Shown piece after piece: positions 28,460 through 36,151 of a stretch of 64,000 nucleotides of DNA; positions within the stretch are counted from its first letter, which is position 1; each line of letters begins with the position of its first letter. The position numbers were made by a program, and so were the translations under genes. The stretch is from Allorhizobium ampelinum S4 (GTDB lineage Bacteria; Pseudomonadota; Alphaproteobacteria; Rhizobiales; Rhizobiaceae). The notes under the pieces are model-generated. The model had not been told where the DNA came from, made no database searches, and was given only the letters and a program-made list of their open reading frames with translations. The stretch is taken from assembly GCF_000016285.1 (NCBI RefSeq), contig NC_011982.1:1-64000 (forward strand). The letters run 5' to 3'.

Positions 28460-29276
28460 GGCAATGTAAACTTAGCGCTTCGCAGTCATGATTTGGGGTT
28501 GAGGTTCTGGTTTAGGCGGCTTGAATGCCAGCGATTTGGTACCATGTTTGCATGGCTGTTTCTCGCAATTCGCGATGATGGGTGGATGGAATGTCGTGGC
28601 GGGGAACGTGAAAGAGGTTGGCAATCGGATCGTGGATGGAAACGAACCGTTGAAGGTGCCTCGCTGACTTGAAGCGCCTCATAATCCTTTCACGCCGTCG
28701 GACAGGCTGATGAGAATTCTCGGCCCGATTGTTCAGGCCCTTGTGCGAGCGATGTTCGATACCGGGCATGATATCACGCTTCGCCGCACCGTAGGATCGA
28801 AGCTTGTCGGTGATTATCACACGCGGCGCACGACATTGCCCTTTCAGAAGCTTTCGCATCAAACGCTTTGCCGCCTTGGCATCGCGGCGGCTTTGCACCA
28901 GCACGTCGAGAACAAAACCGTCCTGATCGACGGCGCGCTAGAGCCAATGTTTCTTGCCGGCGATCGTGATGACAACCTCATCGAAGTGCCATTTGTCACC
29001 GAGCCTGCCGGCTGAGCGCCTCCGAATGTCATTGGCGAAATGCCGGCCGAACTTCTCCGCCCAGAGCCTCACGGTTTGGTGAGAGACGATGAGGCCACGG
29101 GCAGCCAGCATATCCTCGACCATCCGCAGGCTCAGCGGAAACCGGAAATAGAGCCAAACGGCATGGGCAATCACCTCGGCTGTAAATCGATGGAGACGAT
29201 AAAGAGGATCACGGGCAAATCTGTCATGCCACAAGATCCCAAATGTTGATCGATGCCAGGTTAACTTTACAGTGCC
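28460..29276 (-). mobile_element. IS6-family element, copy 3 (817 bp, damaged)
   Basis: Inverted orientation relative to copies 1 and 2, with the same ends. One base is missing near the transposase start (CTGTCATGCC instead of CTGGTCATGCC), and an amber codon lies inside the gene. The flanks CTCGTCTC and CTTGAGAC do not match. Confidence 0.92.
28512..29227 (-). pseudogene. IS6-family transposase, inactivated (copy 3)
   Basis: A single-base deletion right after the ATG shifts the frame, and TGG has become TAG at 28938-28940 (KKHWL-stop-RAVDQ). The first part carries allele A residues (RLHRFTAE) and the middle part allele B (DIRRRSAG), so this copy is a hybrid. Confidence 0.9.
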
Positions 29277-30156
29277 CTTGAGACTGCAGAAGCGACGCTT
29301 GCGGACGCACTCGTCCTTTCCGATTTGGTCCAAGATGATTTGGACCGAATATTTGCTCTCGAAGAGACAACGATTGTCGCCCTGCGTCAACGTCTTCGCA
29401 AGCTTGACGACGATGTCATTTCAGCGCGCGCCGCGCTAGATTCGCGCCGCAAGGATCATGCCGAAGCGGAAGCGGCAGGCCTGCCGGAAGATCCGCCAGA
29501 GCCATTGACAAGCGCACTGTCCGCACTGGAAGCAGCCATACGAACGCGGGCCGAACGCATCGGCGGAATCGACAGCGAACTCCAACGCGATATTGCCGCG
29601 CGGGCCGCCCTTGCCGGGCTGGAAGAGGAAATCAAGCAGACACAATCAGAGCTGGACGTGTGGGAAGCCGTGGACCACGGGGCAGGTTCTCGCAGCGGCG
29701 ACAAATTCGCCAGGGTTGCGCATACCATAACGCTGGACGTGTTGGTTGATCACGCCAACCATCATCTAGTAGACCTTAATCCACGTTACCGCTTGCGCCG
29801 CGCGGCTGACCTCGCACTACAGGTCGAAGATCGCGTTATGGGTGATGAAGCCTGTGCGACACGCAGTCTCTCGGGCGGCGAGCGTTTTCTGGTGTCGCTC
29901 GCCCTTGCGCTCGCGCTCTCGCGAATGGGCGGCAAGGGTGGCCTTGCATCGACATTGTTCATCGACGAGGGGTTTGGATCACTCGATGCAGGCAGCCTGG
30001 ACTTTGGCGATAGATGCGCTGGAAAACCTTCAGTCACAAGGTCGTCAGGTCGGTGTCATCAGCCATGTCGAGGCGATGAAGGAACGTATCCTCACGCGTA
30101 TAGCCGTGAACAAACAAGGAAGCGGGAAAAGCGCCATTGAAGTCTACCAGGCTTAA
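29277..30156 (+). pseudogene. sbcC: SbcC-type exonuclease ATPase, C-terminal fragment
   Basis: The frame from 29277 shows a coiled-coil end followed by the ABC signature and Walker B of SbcC: TRSLSGGERFLVSLALALALSRMGGKGGLASTLFIDEGFGSLDAGSLD. A one-base slip near 30003 then moves the rest (AIDALENLQSQGRQVGVISHVEAMKERILTRIAV) to another frame, ending at 30156. The N-terminal two-thirds was removed at the IS6 copy 3 boundary. SbcCD processes hairpin and blocked DNA ends. Confidence 0.9.
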
Positions 30157-30241
30157 AGCTTGACCGACCGCCCTCCGCGTTGACGCAAACATTTCGCATT
30201 AAGTAGATGCTCAATCTCAATAGGACTGCGAGCCATTTCGC

Positions 30242-30786
30242 TTATAAAATCCCCCACGCCCGAAACCTCCCCCTCCCGATCATCTCCCGCAAGCCCAGTT
30301 CCAAAACAATCCGCCGCGCCGCCTGCGGCGTGACGTCCAGTGTCTTCGCCACCATCCCGGCCGACACCAATGGTTTTGCCATCACCAGCTCGACCAGCTC
30401 CGGCAGCTTTGACGACGTCCGGCGTCCGTCCAGCTTTCGGTCCATCATTTTCTTCGCCAGCGTCAGCCGGTCATGCTCTTTCAAAACAATTTCGCCGGCT
30501 GCGATCAGGCCGTGGGTGATGGCAAGCAACCGGGTTTCTCGATCACGATGCCGGCCTGCCGTAAGATCGAGGCGCAAAGCAGTCGGCCGAGCCAGGGGAC
30601 ATGTTGCAGGACCAAAATCTCGTTCCAGGCGTCGAGGGCGATGATCGCCTGCAGCACTGGCGGCAAGTTCTCCGTCTGGCGCAACACGCCACGCCATTCA
30701 TCGAGCCGGGTATACGGTAGATGGATCAGACCGAGAACGGCAGTGGTCGGCAGCCCGAATCGTCGAGCGCCGGCTTGTCTTCCCAT
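30242..30786 (-). pseudogene. DUF1612/HTH protein fragment
   Basis: Two minus-strand frames join to give a rhizobial DUF1612-type protein: FGLPTTAVLGLIHLPYTRLDEW and LDAWNEILVLQHVPWLGRLLCASILRQAG in one, then RHRDRETRLLAITHGLIAAGEIVLKEHDRLTLAKKMM and a C-terminal HTH (VSAGMVAKTLDVTPQAARRIVLELGLREM) in another. The frameshift is near 30550. The N-terminal half is replaced by a Tn3 tnpA fragment at about 30780. Confidence 0.75.
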
Positions 30787-31367
30787 ATGTAATCACCGGT
30801 GAGATTTACGTGCTCCCAGGTTAGCGGTGACAGGCTCGACAGCAGATGATCGGGCACATGCTGCCCGGCGCGATACAAGGCCTCGATGACACGGCCGGTA
30901 TAGATTGTGTTCCAGTGAATAATGGCTGTGACGACCAGATTGAGAGCGGATGCCCGGATCGAAAGATTTTCCTGGCTGCGATCTCGGAAGCGACCGAAGC
31001 GATGGAGATTGACCGCACGCACGAGGCTGTTGCGGCTTTCCCCTTTGTTCAGCTCTGCCGTTGTCGTCTTTCTCAGATCCTCGTCATTGATCCAGTCCAG
31101 GGTGAATAGGGTTCGTTCGATCCGGCCCATCTGGCGTAGTGCCTGAGAGAAACCGCTTTGGCTGGTTTTCGCCGACAGCCTTTTAAGCATGAGCGAGGCG
31201 CTGACGGTGCGCGTGCGCAGCGAAGTAATCAGGCGCAGAATATCGTCCCAATGCGCTCGGATCAGGTCGGCATCGATGCGATCGCCCATGACATTTTGGA
31301 GAATTCCATATTGCTTGCCAGGTCCGAAGCCATAGAGGCATCGTCCGTCGAGATCAGGAATGCGCTG
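30777..31367 (-). pseudogene. tnpA: Tn3-family transposase (TnpA) fragment
   Basis: The minus strand from 31367 reads QRIPDLDGRCLYGFGPGKQYGI, then RTLFTLDWINDEDLRKTTTAELNKGESRNSLVRAV and SLSPLTWEHVNLTGDYIW, the conserved C-terminal catalytic region of Tn3 TnpA. It is cut by an IS6-type element at 31368 and by the DUF1612 remnant near 30777. No 38-bp Tn3 terminal repeat is visible. Confidence 0.9.
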
Positions 31368-32184
31368 GGTGTTGTCACATTAACCGGCCCGCTATTGCCT
31401 ACGTTTCGGGTTGGTCGTAGATTTCGACGATGCAAACATCCGCTATCAGTTTTAAACGTCAACGTTTTCCGCCACAAATCGTTGCTCACGCAGTTTGGCT
31501 TTATCTACGGTTCAATCTGAGCCTGCGTGAAGTTGAGGAAATGTTTCTTGAGCGTGGTGTCGACGTTTCTTATGAGACGGTTCGCGTTGGATCGCCAAGT
31601 TCGGACCCCAGATCGCTCGCAACTTGCGGCGACGACAGCCACGGCCGGGCGATGTTTGGCATCTGGACGAAGTCGTTGTGAAATGCGCCGGAGAGACGTT
31701 CTGGCTTTGGCGTGCGGTCGATCAGCATGGCACTGTTCTTGAAGAAATCTTGCAGAGGCGGCGTGACAAAAGAGCGGCCAAGCGCCTGCTCGTGGCGTTA
31801 ATGAAGCGCTATGGCTTTGTTCCCAAACGGATCATCACCGATAAGCTCCGCTCTTACAGCGCAGCAAAGGCGGACGTCACACCCGGCGTCGACCATTGGT
31901 CGCACAAGGACCTCAACAATCGGGCCGAAAATAGCCACCTGCCATTTCGAAAACGGGAACGAACCATGCAGGGCCACCGATCCCCGGGAGCATTGCAACG
32001 GTTCGTTTCCATGCACTCCGCTACTCGCAACTGCTTCTCAGTTCCATCCTGCCGCCGAGCCGCACAAACAATTCGCTACCATCGCCTCGAAGCCTTCGAT
32101 GCCTGGAATAGCGCGGCTTGCACCGCCTGAAAATTCCAGTGCAAGAGGCTTTGCCGGCATGACAAAGTTAATGTAACAACACCA
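31368..32184 (+). mobile_element. IS6-family element of a second type
   Basis: The ends GGTGTTGTCACATTAAC (31368) and, in complement, GGTGTTGTTACATTAAC (32184) are inverted repeats that differ from those of the five-copy element. It is about 817 bp and inserted into Tn3 tnpA. The 8-bp flanks (ATGCGCTG and AAAATTTT) do not match. Confidence 0.88.
31430..32130 (+). pseudogene. IS6-family transposase with a single-base deletion
   Basis: The N-terminal frame (MQTSAISFKRQRFPPQIVAHAVWLYLRFNLSLREVEEMFLERGVDVSYETVR) changes to nonsense near 31585. The next frame resumes with LRRRQPRPGDVWHLDEVVVKCAG and RIITDKLRSYSAAK, NNRAENSH. Restoring one base after TTCGC would rejoin them as TVRRWIAKFGP. The DDE residues are otherwise present. 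Confidence 0.88.
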
Positions 32185-32289
32185 AAATTTTTCCTCCATC
32201 GTCACAATCGCCGCAGGCTTCATCTTGATCAAATCCGTCCACACTGCCTAGTGATGCCCGCACTTTTAATTATCTTCGATCACCTTCAG

Positions 32290-32493
32290 TCAGTTCTTCG
32301 GCGGCGGCGGCGGCGGTGTAGGCGGGCAAGGTGGCGCCGGCGGTATGCCGCATTCCGGCGGTGGCGGTGGCGGTGGATCTTTTTTTTCTGCCGGCTTGTC
32401 ATGGGTAATAATAACCGTGTCGGCGAAAGCTGGCGACGTAGCGACTACCGCAGCAATCGCCGCGACCGTTATCCATAACTTTGGCTTGCTCAT
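32290..32493 (-). CDS. Small exported proline-rich protein
   Basis: A 67-residue ORF with a clear Sec signal peptide (MSKPKLWITVAAIAAVVATSPAFA, cleavage after AFA) followed by DTVIITHDKPAEKKDPPPPPPP and further Pro runs. After cleavage it would be an approximately 43-residue proline-rich periplasmic or secreted peptide with two Cys residues. The AATTAACGCT...CGGAGGTTCTATG context gives a GGAGG ribosome-binding site 7-8 bases before the ATG. No family is recognised. Confidence 0.7.
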   Translation of the reverse strand: MSKPKLWITVAAIAAVVATSPAFADTVIITHDKPAEKKDPPPPPPPECGIPPAPPCPPTPPPPPPKN

Positions 32494-32529
32494 AGAACCT
32501 CCGGAGCAGATTAATGTGATTAATTAACG

Positions 32530-33000
32530 CTGGACATAGCAATAAGTTCCCTATCCTTTGGAAGAACCGGATCGCGCCGCACCCGAGGAAAGTCCTGACG
32601 CGAAGATGATGGAAGGCTACCACCCTTGCCATCTCGGCGTCCGCTTGCAGCATCGAAATACAGCCGAGATGCTCCGTCCGGTTCAGCAATTCGCGCACGA
32701 GGATGACCGACTCGGATTCGACCGATGCTTTTCGGGCATGAGTCCGAGACGGGCGAACAGGGCGTCAAAATGATTGCGAATGGGCGTGCCGCTTGAGCCA
32801 CGACCCAGGGAAGATGCGAGTTCCTCGAGGCTAATTTGATGCTGCCGCGATAGCGGATGGTCCTTCCTGCAAGCAACACCAGTGTGCCGGTAAATAGCTG
32901 GCGCTGTTCCACGTCTTCGACGGGCTGGGGATTGCGTAACGCACTGATCAGAAAGTCTATTTCGCCGCGCCGCAATCCAGCCAGTAAGTTGACATAGAGA
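32530..33000 (-). pseudogene. LysR-type regulator, effector-domain remnant
   Basis: The minus strand reads LLAGLRRGEIDFLISALRNP and VEDVEQRQLFTGTLVLLAGR, then, one frame over, HPLSRQHQISLEELASS and FDALFARLGLMPEKH, and again shifted, ILVRELLNRTEHLGCISMLQ. This is the substrate-binding domain of a LysR regulator with at least two frameshifts. The HTH half is absent and the break joins an IS630 fragment. Confidence 0.75.
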
Positions 33001-33337
33001 CCGACGACGTCTCGCAGCTTGTCGATGAATTTCGGGTCGTTGGACAATTTGAACTGCCGCCACCGGTGAGGTGCCAGGCCATGCGCTTTCCAGATGCGCC
33101 CGACTGCGCTGGCGCTGATGCCAGCGGCCTTCGCCATCATGTCGGCCGTCCAGTGCGTCGTCTCGCCCGGCGGATCGGCAAGCGTCAGCGCCACCACACG
33201 CTCGGCGCCTTCTGTGGCGAAGCGCTCCTGCCAGCGCCACACGCAGTTCTTCGATTTTCCGGTCTGGCGCATGATCTCGACAGTTCCGACGCCATCTCCA
33301 CTCAGCAGGATGATCTCGGCCCGCCAGATGTGCTTTT
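33001..33337 (-). pseudogene. IS630-family transposase, N-terminal fragment
   Basis: The minus strand carries IWRAEIILLSGDGVGTVEIM, KSKNCVWRWQERFATEGAERV and THWTADMMAKAAGISASAVGRIW plus KLSNDPKFIDKLRDVVGLYV, an IS630-type helix-turn-helix and linker. It is truncated by IS6 copy 4 on one side and fused in frame to LysR sequence on the other. It differs from the 1173-bp IS630 element and resembles the one at 41545. Confidence 0.85.
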
Positions 33338-34111
33338 ACGGCATGACCAGATTTGCCCGTGATCCTCTTTATCGTCGCCATCGATTTCCAGCCGAGGTGA
33401 TTGCCCATGCCGTTTGGCTCTATTTCCGGTTTCCGCTGAGCCTGCGGATGGTCGAGGATATGCTGGCTGCCCGTGGCCTCATCGTCTCTCACCAAACCGT
33501 GAGGCTCTGGGCGGAGAAGTTCGGCCGGCATTTCGCCAATGACATTCGGAGGCGCTCAGCCGGCAGGCTCGGTGACAAATGGCACTTCGACGAGGTTGTC
33601 ATCACGATCGCCGGCAAGAAACATTGGCTCTGGCGCGCCGTCGATCAGGACGGTTTTGTTCTCGACGTGCTGGTGCAAAGCCGCCGCGATGCCAAGGCGG
33701 CAAAGCGTTTGATGCGAAAGCTTCTGAAAGGGCAATGCCGTGCGCCGCGTGTGATAATCACCGACAAGCTTCGATCCTACGGTGCGGCGAAGCGTGATAT
33801 CATGCCCGGTATCGAACATCGCTCGCACAAGGGCCTGAACAATCGGGCCGAGAATTCTCATCAGCCTGTCCGACGGCGTGAAAGGATTATGAGGCGCTTC
33901 AAGTCAGCGAGGCACCTTCAACGGTTCGTTTCCATCCACGATCCGATTGCCAACCTCTTTCACGTTCCCCGCCACGACATTCCATCCACCCATCATCGCG
34001 AATTGCGAGAAACAGCCATGCAAACATGGTACCAAATCGCTGGCATTCAAGCCGCCTAAACCAAAACCTCAACCCCAAATCATGACTGCGAAGCGCTAAG
34101 TTTACATTGCC
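33338..34111 (+). mobile_element. IS6-family element, copy 4 (left end lost)
   Basis: The right end (CTAAGTTTACATTGCC, 34111) is intact, but the first 44 bases including the left inverted repeat are missing; similarity starts at GGCATGACC (33341). Without one end it cannot transpose by itself. Confidence 0.9.
33343..34059 (+). CDS. IS6-family transposase (copy 4)
   Basis: Full-length 238-residue transposase identical in its allele B residues to copy 2. The reading frame happens to be open far upstream through the IS630 fragment, but MTRFARDPLY is the native start. It may still act in trans on the other copies. Confidence 0.92.
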   Translation: MTRFARDPLYRRHRFPAEVIAHAVWLYFRFPLSLRMVEDMLAARGLIVSHQTVRLWAEKFGRHFANDIRRRSAGRLGDKWHFDEVVITIAGKKHWLWRAVDQDGFVLDVLVQSRRDAKAAKRLMRKLLKGQCRAPRVIITDKLRSYGAAKRDIMPGIEHRSHKGLNNRAENSHQPVRRRERIMRRFKSARHLQRFVSIHDPIANLFHVPRHDIPSTHHRELRETAMQTWYQIAGIQAA

Positions 34112-34142
34112 CCTGAAACACTGAAGTTGTTCCCAGGCGGCC

Positions 34143-34763
34143 TTACATAGACGCGTGAAGACTGTTCGAGCGCGTTCCAGCGAACGGCGATGCGCACTGC
34201 CGCCGAGCGCCGCTAAAGGCCCTGTAGGAATTGTCGGCAGCCTGGTAAGAGCTGAAGTGGTCGGAGCACCAACGAACATGTGCCTCGCCCAGATCATTCG
34301 TCACTTGCGGGCGGGACGTCTCAGCGAGCGCTCCCCCGGTCAACGACTGAGGAGCCTCGCAGGCGTGCCGCGGCCCGCCACCGAACGGCTGATAGGTGTC
34401 GTCTTCAGCACGATAGGAGGTGTAACGATTCTGGCACCGGGCAACGCGTGCATGCTCTATGGCAGCCATTGCGGTCTGCCGGTCATCCGGCGTCGTTGAT
34501 GGCCGTGCCTCGGCAACTTGGTCCGTTTTGCTCTGAGAAGCCCCTATCGTTTGAGTCGACGCGGCCAAGATCGCAGGCAGCCGCTCATAAGGCTGATTGG
34601 TACGGTCTATCTGTATAGGCGTATTCGACCAAAGCGGGGCATTGAGGTTCGCAAACTTATGACTGGCGGCGGTAGCATTGAACGCCGCGGCCACCTGAGC
34701 CGCTCCCATGACAAGAGGCACGCAGCAGGCGGACAAAACTAGGCTTGAGAGTATCGACTTCAT
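34143..34763 (-). CDS. BA14K-like exported protein with two repeats
   Basis: Starting at MKSILSSLVLSACCVPLVMGAA (34763), the 206-residue protein has a signal peptide. It has two copies of a C-x4-(Y/F)-x-S-Y-x-A-(E/A)-D-x-(T/S)-Y pattern: CQNRYTSYRAEDDTYQPFGG near residue 130 and CSDHFSSYQAADNSYRAFSG near 178. This pattern is the core of BA14K-family lectin-like proteins of Rhizobiales. The in-frame ATG at 34835 would hide the signal peptide. Function is unknown. Confidence 0.75.
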   Translation of the reverse strand: MKSILSSLVLSACCVPLVMGAAQVAAAFNATAASHKFANLNAPLWSNTPIQIDRTNQPYERLPAILAASTQTIGASQSKTDQVAEARPSTTPDDRQTAMAAIEHARVARCQNRYTSYRAEDDTYQPFGGGPRHACEAPQSLTGGALAETSRPQVTNDLGEAHVRWCSDHFSSYQAADNSYRAFSGARRQCASPFAGTRSNSLHASM

Positions 34764-34844
34764 CACAAAGGCTCCGCGGTTGCAGTGCACAAATGCGCGA
34801 CAAGCATAAGAGTTCCAAGCGGACGAATTATGCAATAGCCATGG

Positions 34845-35393
34845 TTACCGTGGTGGGTTCAAGGATGAAGTGCGACTTGCCGTCGTGTTTCCCGCCACGC
34901 CCACCGTTCTCTTGCGAGCCATCACGAACGCACTTGAGGCCTTCGAACATTCGAAGTTAGGGTCCCAGACCACAGACTTCGTCGCCACGCGCAGTGCGAA
35001 GACGCCGGCGAGGAACGTTGTCGATGCGCCAAGCATCGTTGCGGGGTCCGCATATCCAAACACGGACTGTCCTGCTGGCACTTCACCGGTTATCCCGGAA
35101 AGGCGAACCCCTTCACGCAGCACCGCGATCGCGACTACCACTCCACTTCCGCTGACAACACCCCATCCTGCCGCTTTGACGCCCGCTGCGCCATTCGACG
35201 CGAACAGGAAAAGCGTGCCGATCGCAGCCGCGGTCGCATAGGGCAGCGCGAGGCCGATCCGCCCGAGCATCAGCTTTGCCTGCCCGGTCTTACTGAGAGC
35301 GGCCAGCCAGTGTTCGATCCCCGCCATGAACACCAAGACGACGATCATCATCGCGGCCGGGATGACGGCGAGGAACACTTTACTCGCCGTCAT
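34845..35393 (-). pseudogene. traG: Conjugal transfer coupling protein TraG, 3'-truncated
   Basis: The first 139 residues are the membrane N-terminus of Ti-type TraG ([20 protein letters not shown]..., with later LGRIGLALPYATAAAIG and FGYADPATMLGASTTFLAG). At about 34977 the sequence changes to unrelated DNA and the frame stops at 34845. TraG (VirD4-like ATPase, about 640 residues) thus lacks its Walker motifs. Its start overlaps the end of traD by 14 bases, as in intact operons. Confidence 0.85.
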
Positions 35394-35595
35394 GAGCGAA
35401 TGCCTCCGCGCCTATCGCCGTGAGGCGCGATTGCTCCCCATCGTTGCCCTTAAGGCGGCGACCGGCATCGATCAACAGGCCAAGCAGAAGAGCCCGCTTC
35501 TCGTAGCGCAGTCCTGCCTTGACGATCAGGCCACCGAGTTCGATTTTCTCGCGCGTGTCTTTCTTTCGCGCGTCATTCGTGATCGTGCGGGCCAT
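35380..35595 (-). CDS. traD: Conjugal transfer protein TraD
   Basis: A 71-residue protein ([52 protein letters not shown]) matching the small TraD of rhizobial Ti/Sym plasmids, with a DNA-transfer-related role in the relaxosome region. It lies between traC (4-base gap) and traG (overlap). The frame is open upstream to 35778, but that part is antisense to traC. Confidence 0.9.
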   Translation of the reverse strand: MARTITNDARKKDTREKIELGGLIVKAGLRYEKRALLLGLLIDAGRRLKGNDGEQSRLTAIGAEAFAHDGE

Positions 35596-35599
35596 CCGT

Positions 35600-35896
35600 T
35601 CAAGCCTCACGACCGCTGCTCGCAGCAGCGCCAGTCTCGATCGTCGTGACCGTCTCACCTGCTGTCCTGCCGTCACCAGCATTTCTCTTCCCAGTCGAAG
35701 CCGCCTTGCCTCCGCGAAACCGCCCGGTGATCTCTTCGAACGCAGCCTGTAGCTCGGTTTCCTCGATCTCGATCTCACCGAGGCCGGCCTTCAGCGCGAT
35801 CCTGCCGACGCGCTCCGCCTCGCGTGTTTCGGCTTGTCTCAGCTGATCCTGCAATCTGGCGATTTCTTCCCTGATCTTCAACGATGGTTTCTTCAT
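35600..35896 (-). CDS. traC: Conjugal transfer protein TraC
   Basis: A 98-residue protein starting [39 protein letters not shown], typical of rhizobial TraC, thought to be an accessory relaxosome protein. It is the first gene of the traCDG operon, divergent from traA across the oriT region. Confidence 0.92.
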   Translation of the reverse strand: MKKPSLKIREEIARLQDQLRQAETREAERVGRIALKAGLGEIEIEETELQAAFEEITGRFRGGKAASTGKRNAGDGRTAGETVTTIETGAAASSGREA

Positions 35897-35972
35897 TCCG
35901 GTCGCATCTCCCTGGAAATCCTGCGGCGTTTATCTCGCTGCAAGATTTCCCCAAAAGCACGTCCGAAGGAAT

Positions 35973-36001
35973 GTGCAGATCTGCACGTCGGCAAAGCCGA
36001 C
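35973..36001. repeat. Two adjacent perfect palindromes beside oriT
   Basis: GTGCAGATCTGCAC (35973-35986) is followed directly by GTCGGC-AAA-GCCGAC (35987-36001). They sit about 45 bases from the nick-site core, where relaxosome or regulatory proteins bind. The central TGCAGATCTGCA recurs at 53102-53113. Confidence 0.7.
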
Positions 36002-36044
36002 ACTTTGGAGGATGATCCCGCCGTTCCGAAGGAGCGGTTCCAAG

Positions 36045-36063
36045 GGCGCAATTATACGTCGCT
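36045..36063. other. oriT core (rhizobial Q-type nick region)
   Basis: GGCGCAATTATACGTCGCT matches the conserved oriT/nick-region sequence known from Ti and Sym plasmids, preceded by CCAAG. It lies between divergent traC and traA, the expected position. TraA would nick here to start transfer. Confidence 0.85.
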
Positions 36064-36151
36064 GGCCGACGAGTTGCTGGCGGCCCTGGCGGGGCCGTCG
36101 TGGGGTTGTCGCCCCCGACGAACGAGATTCGAACCGGGAGTGTTTTACGCC

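Noticed and set aside
32298..32380. GGC-rich tandem repeat on the plus strand
   Set aside because: It is explained by proline codons of the minus-strand exported peptide.
28440..34119. Shared CCTGAAAC sequence near IS6 copies 3 and 4 as a target duplication
   Set aside because: In copy 3 the motif lies several bases from the IS end rather than flush with it, so it is most likely coincidence.
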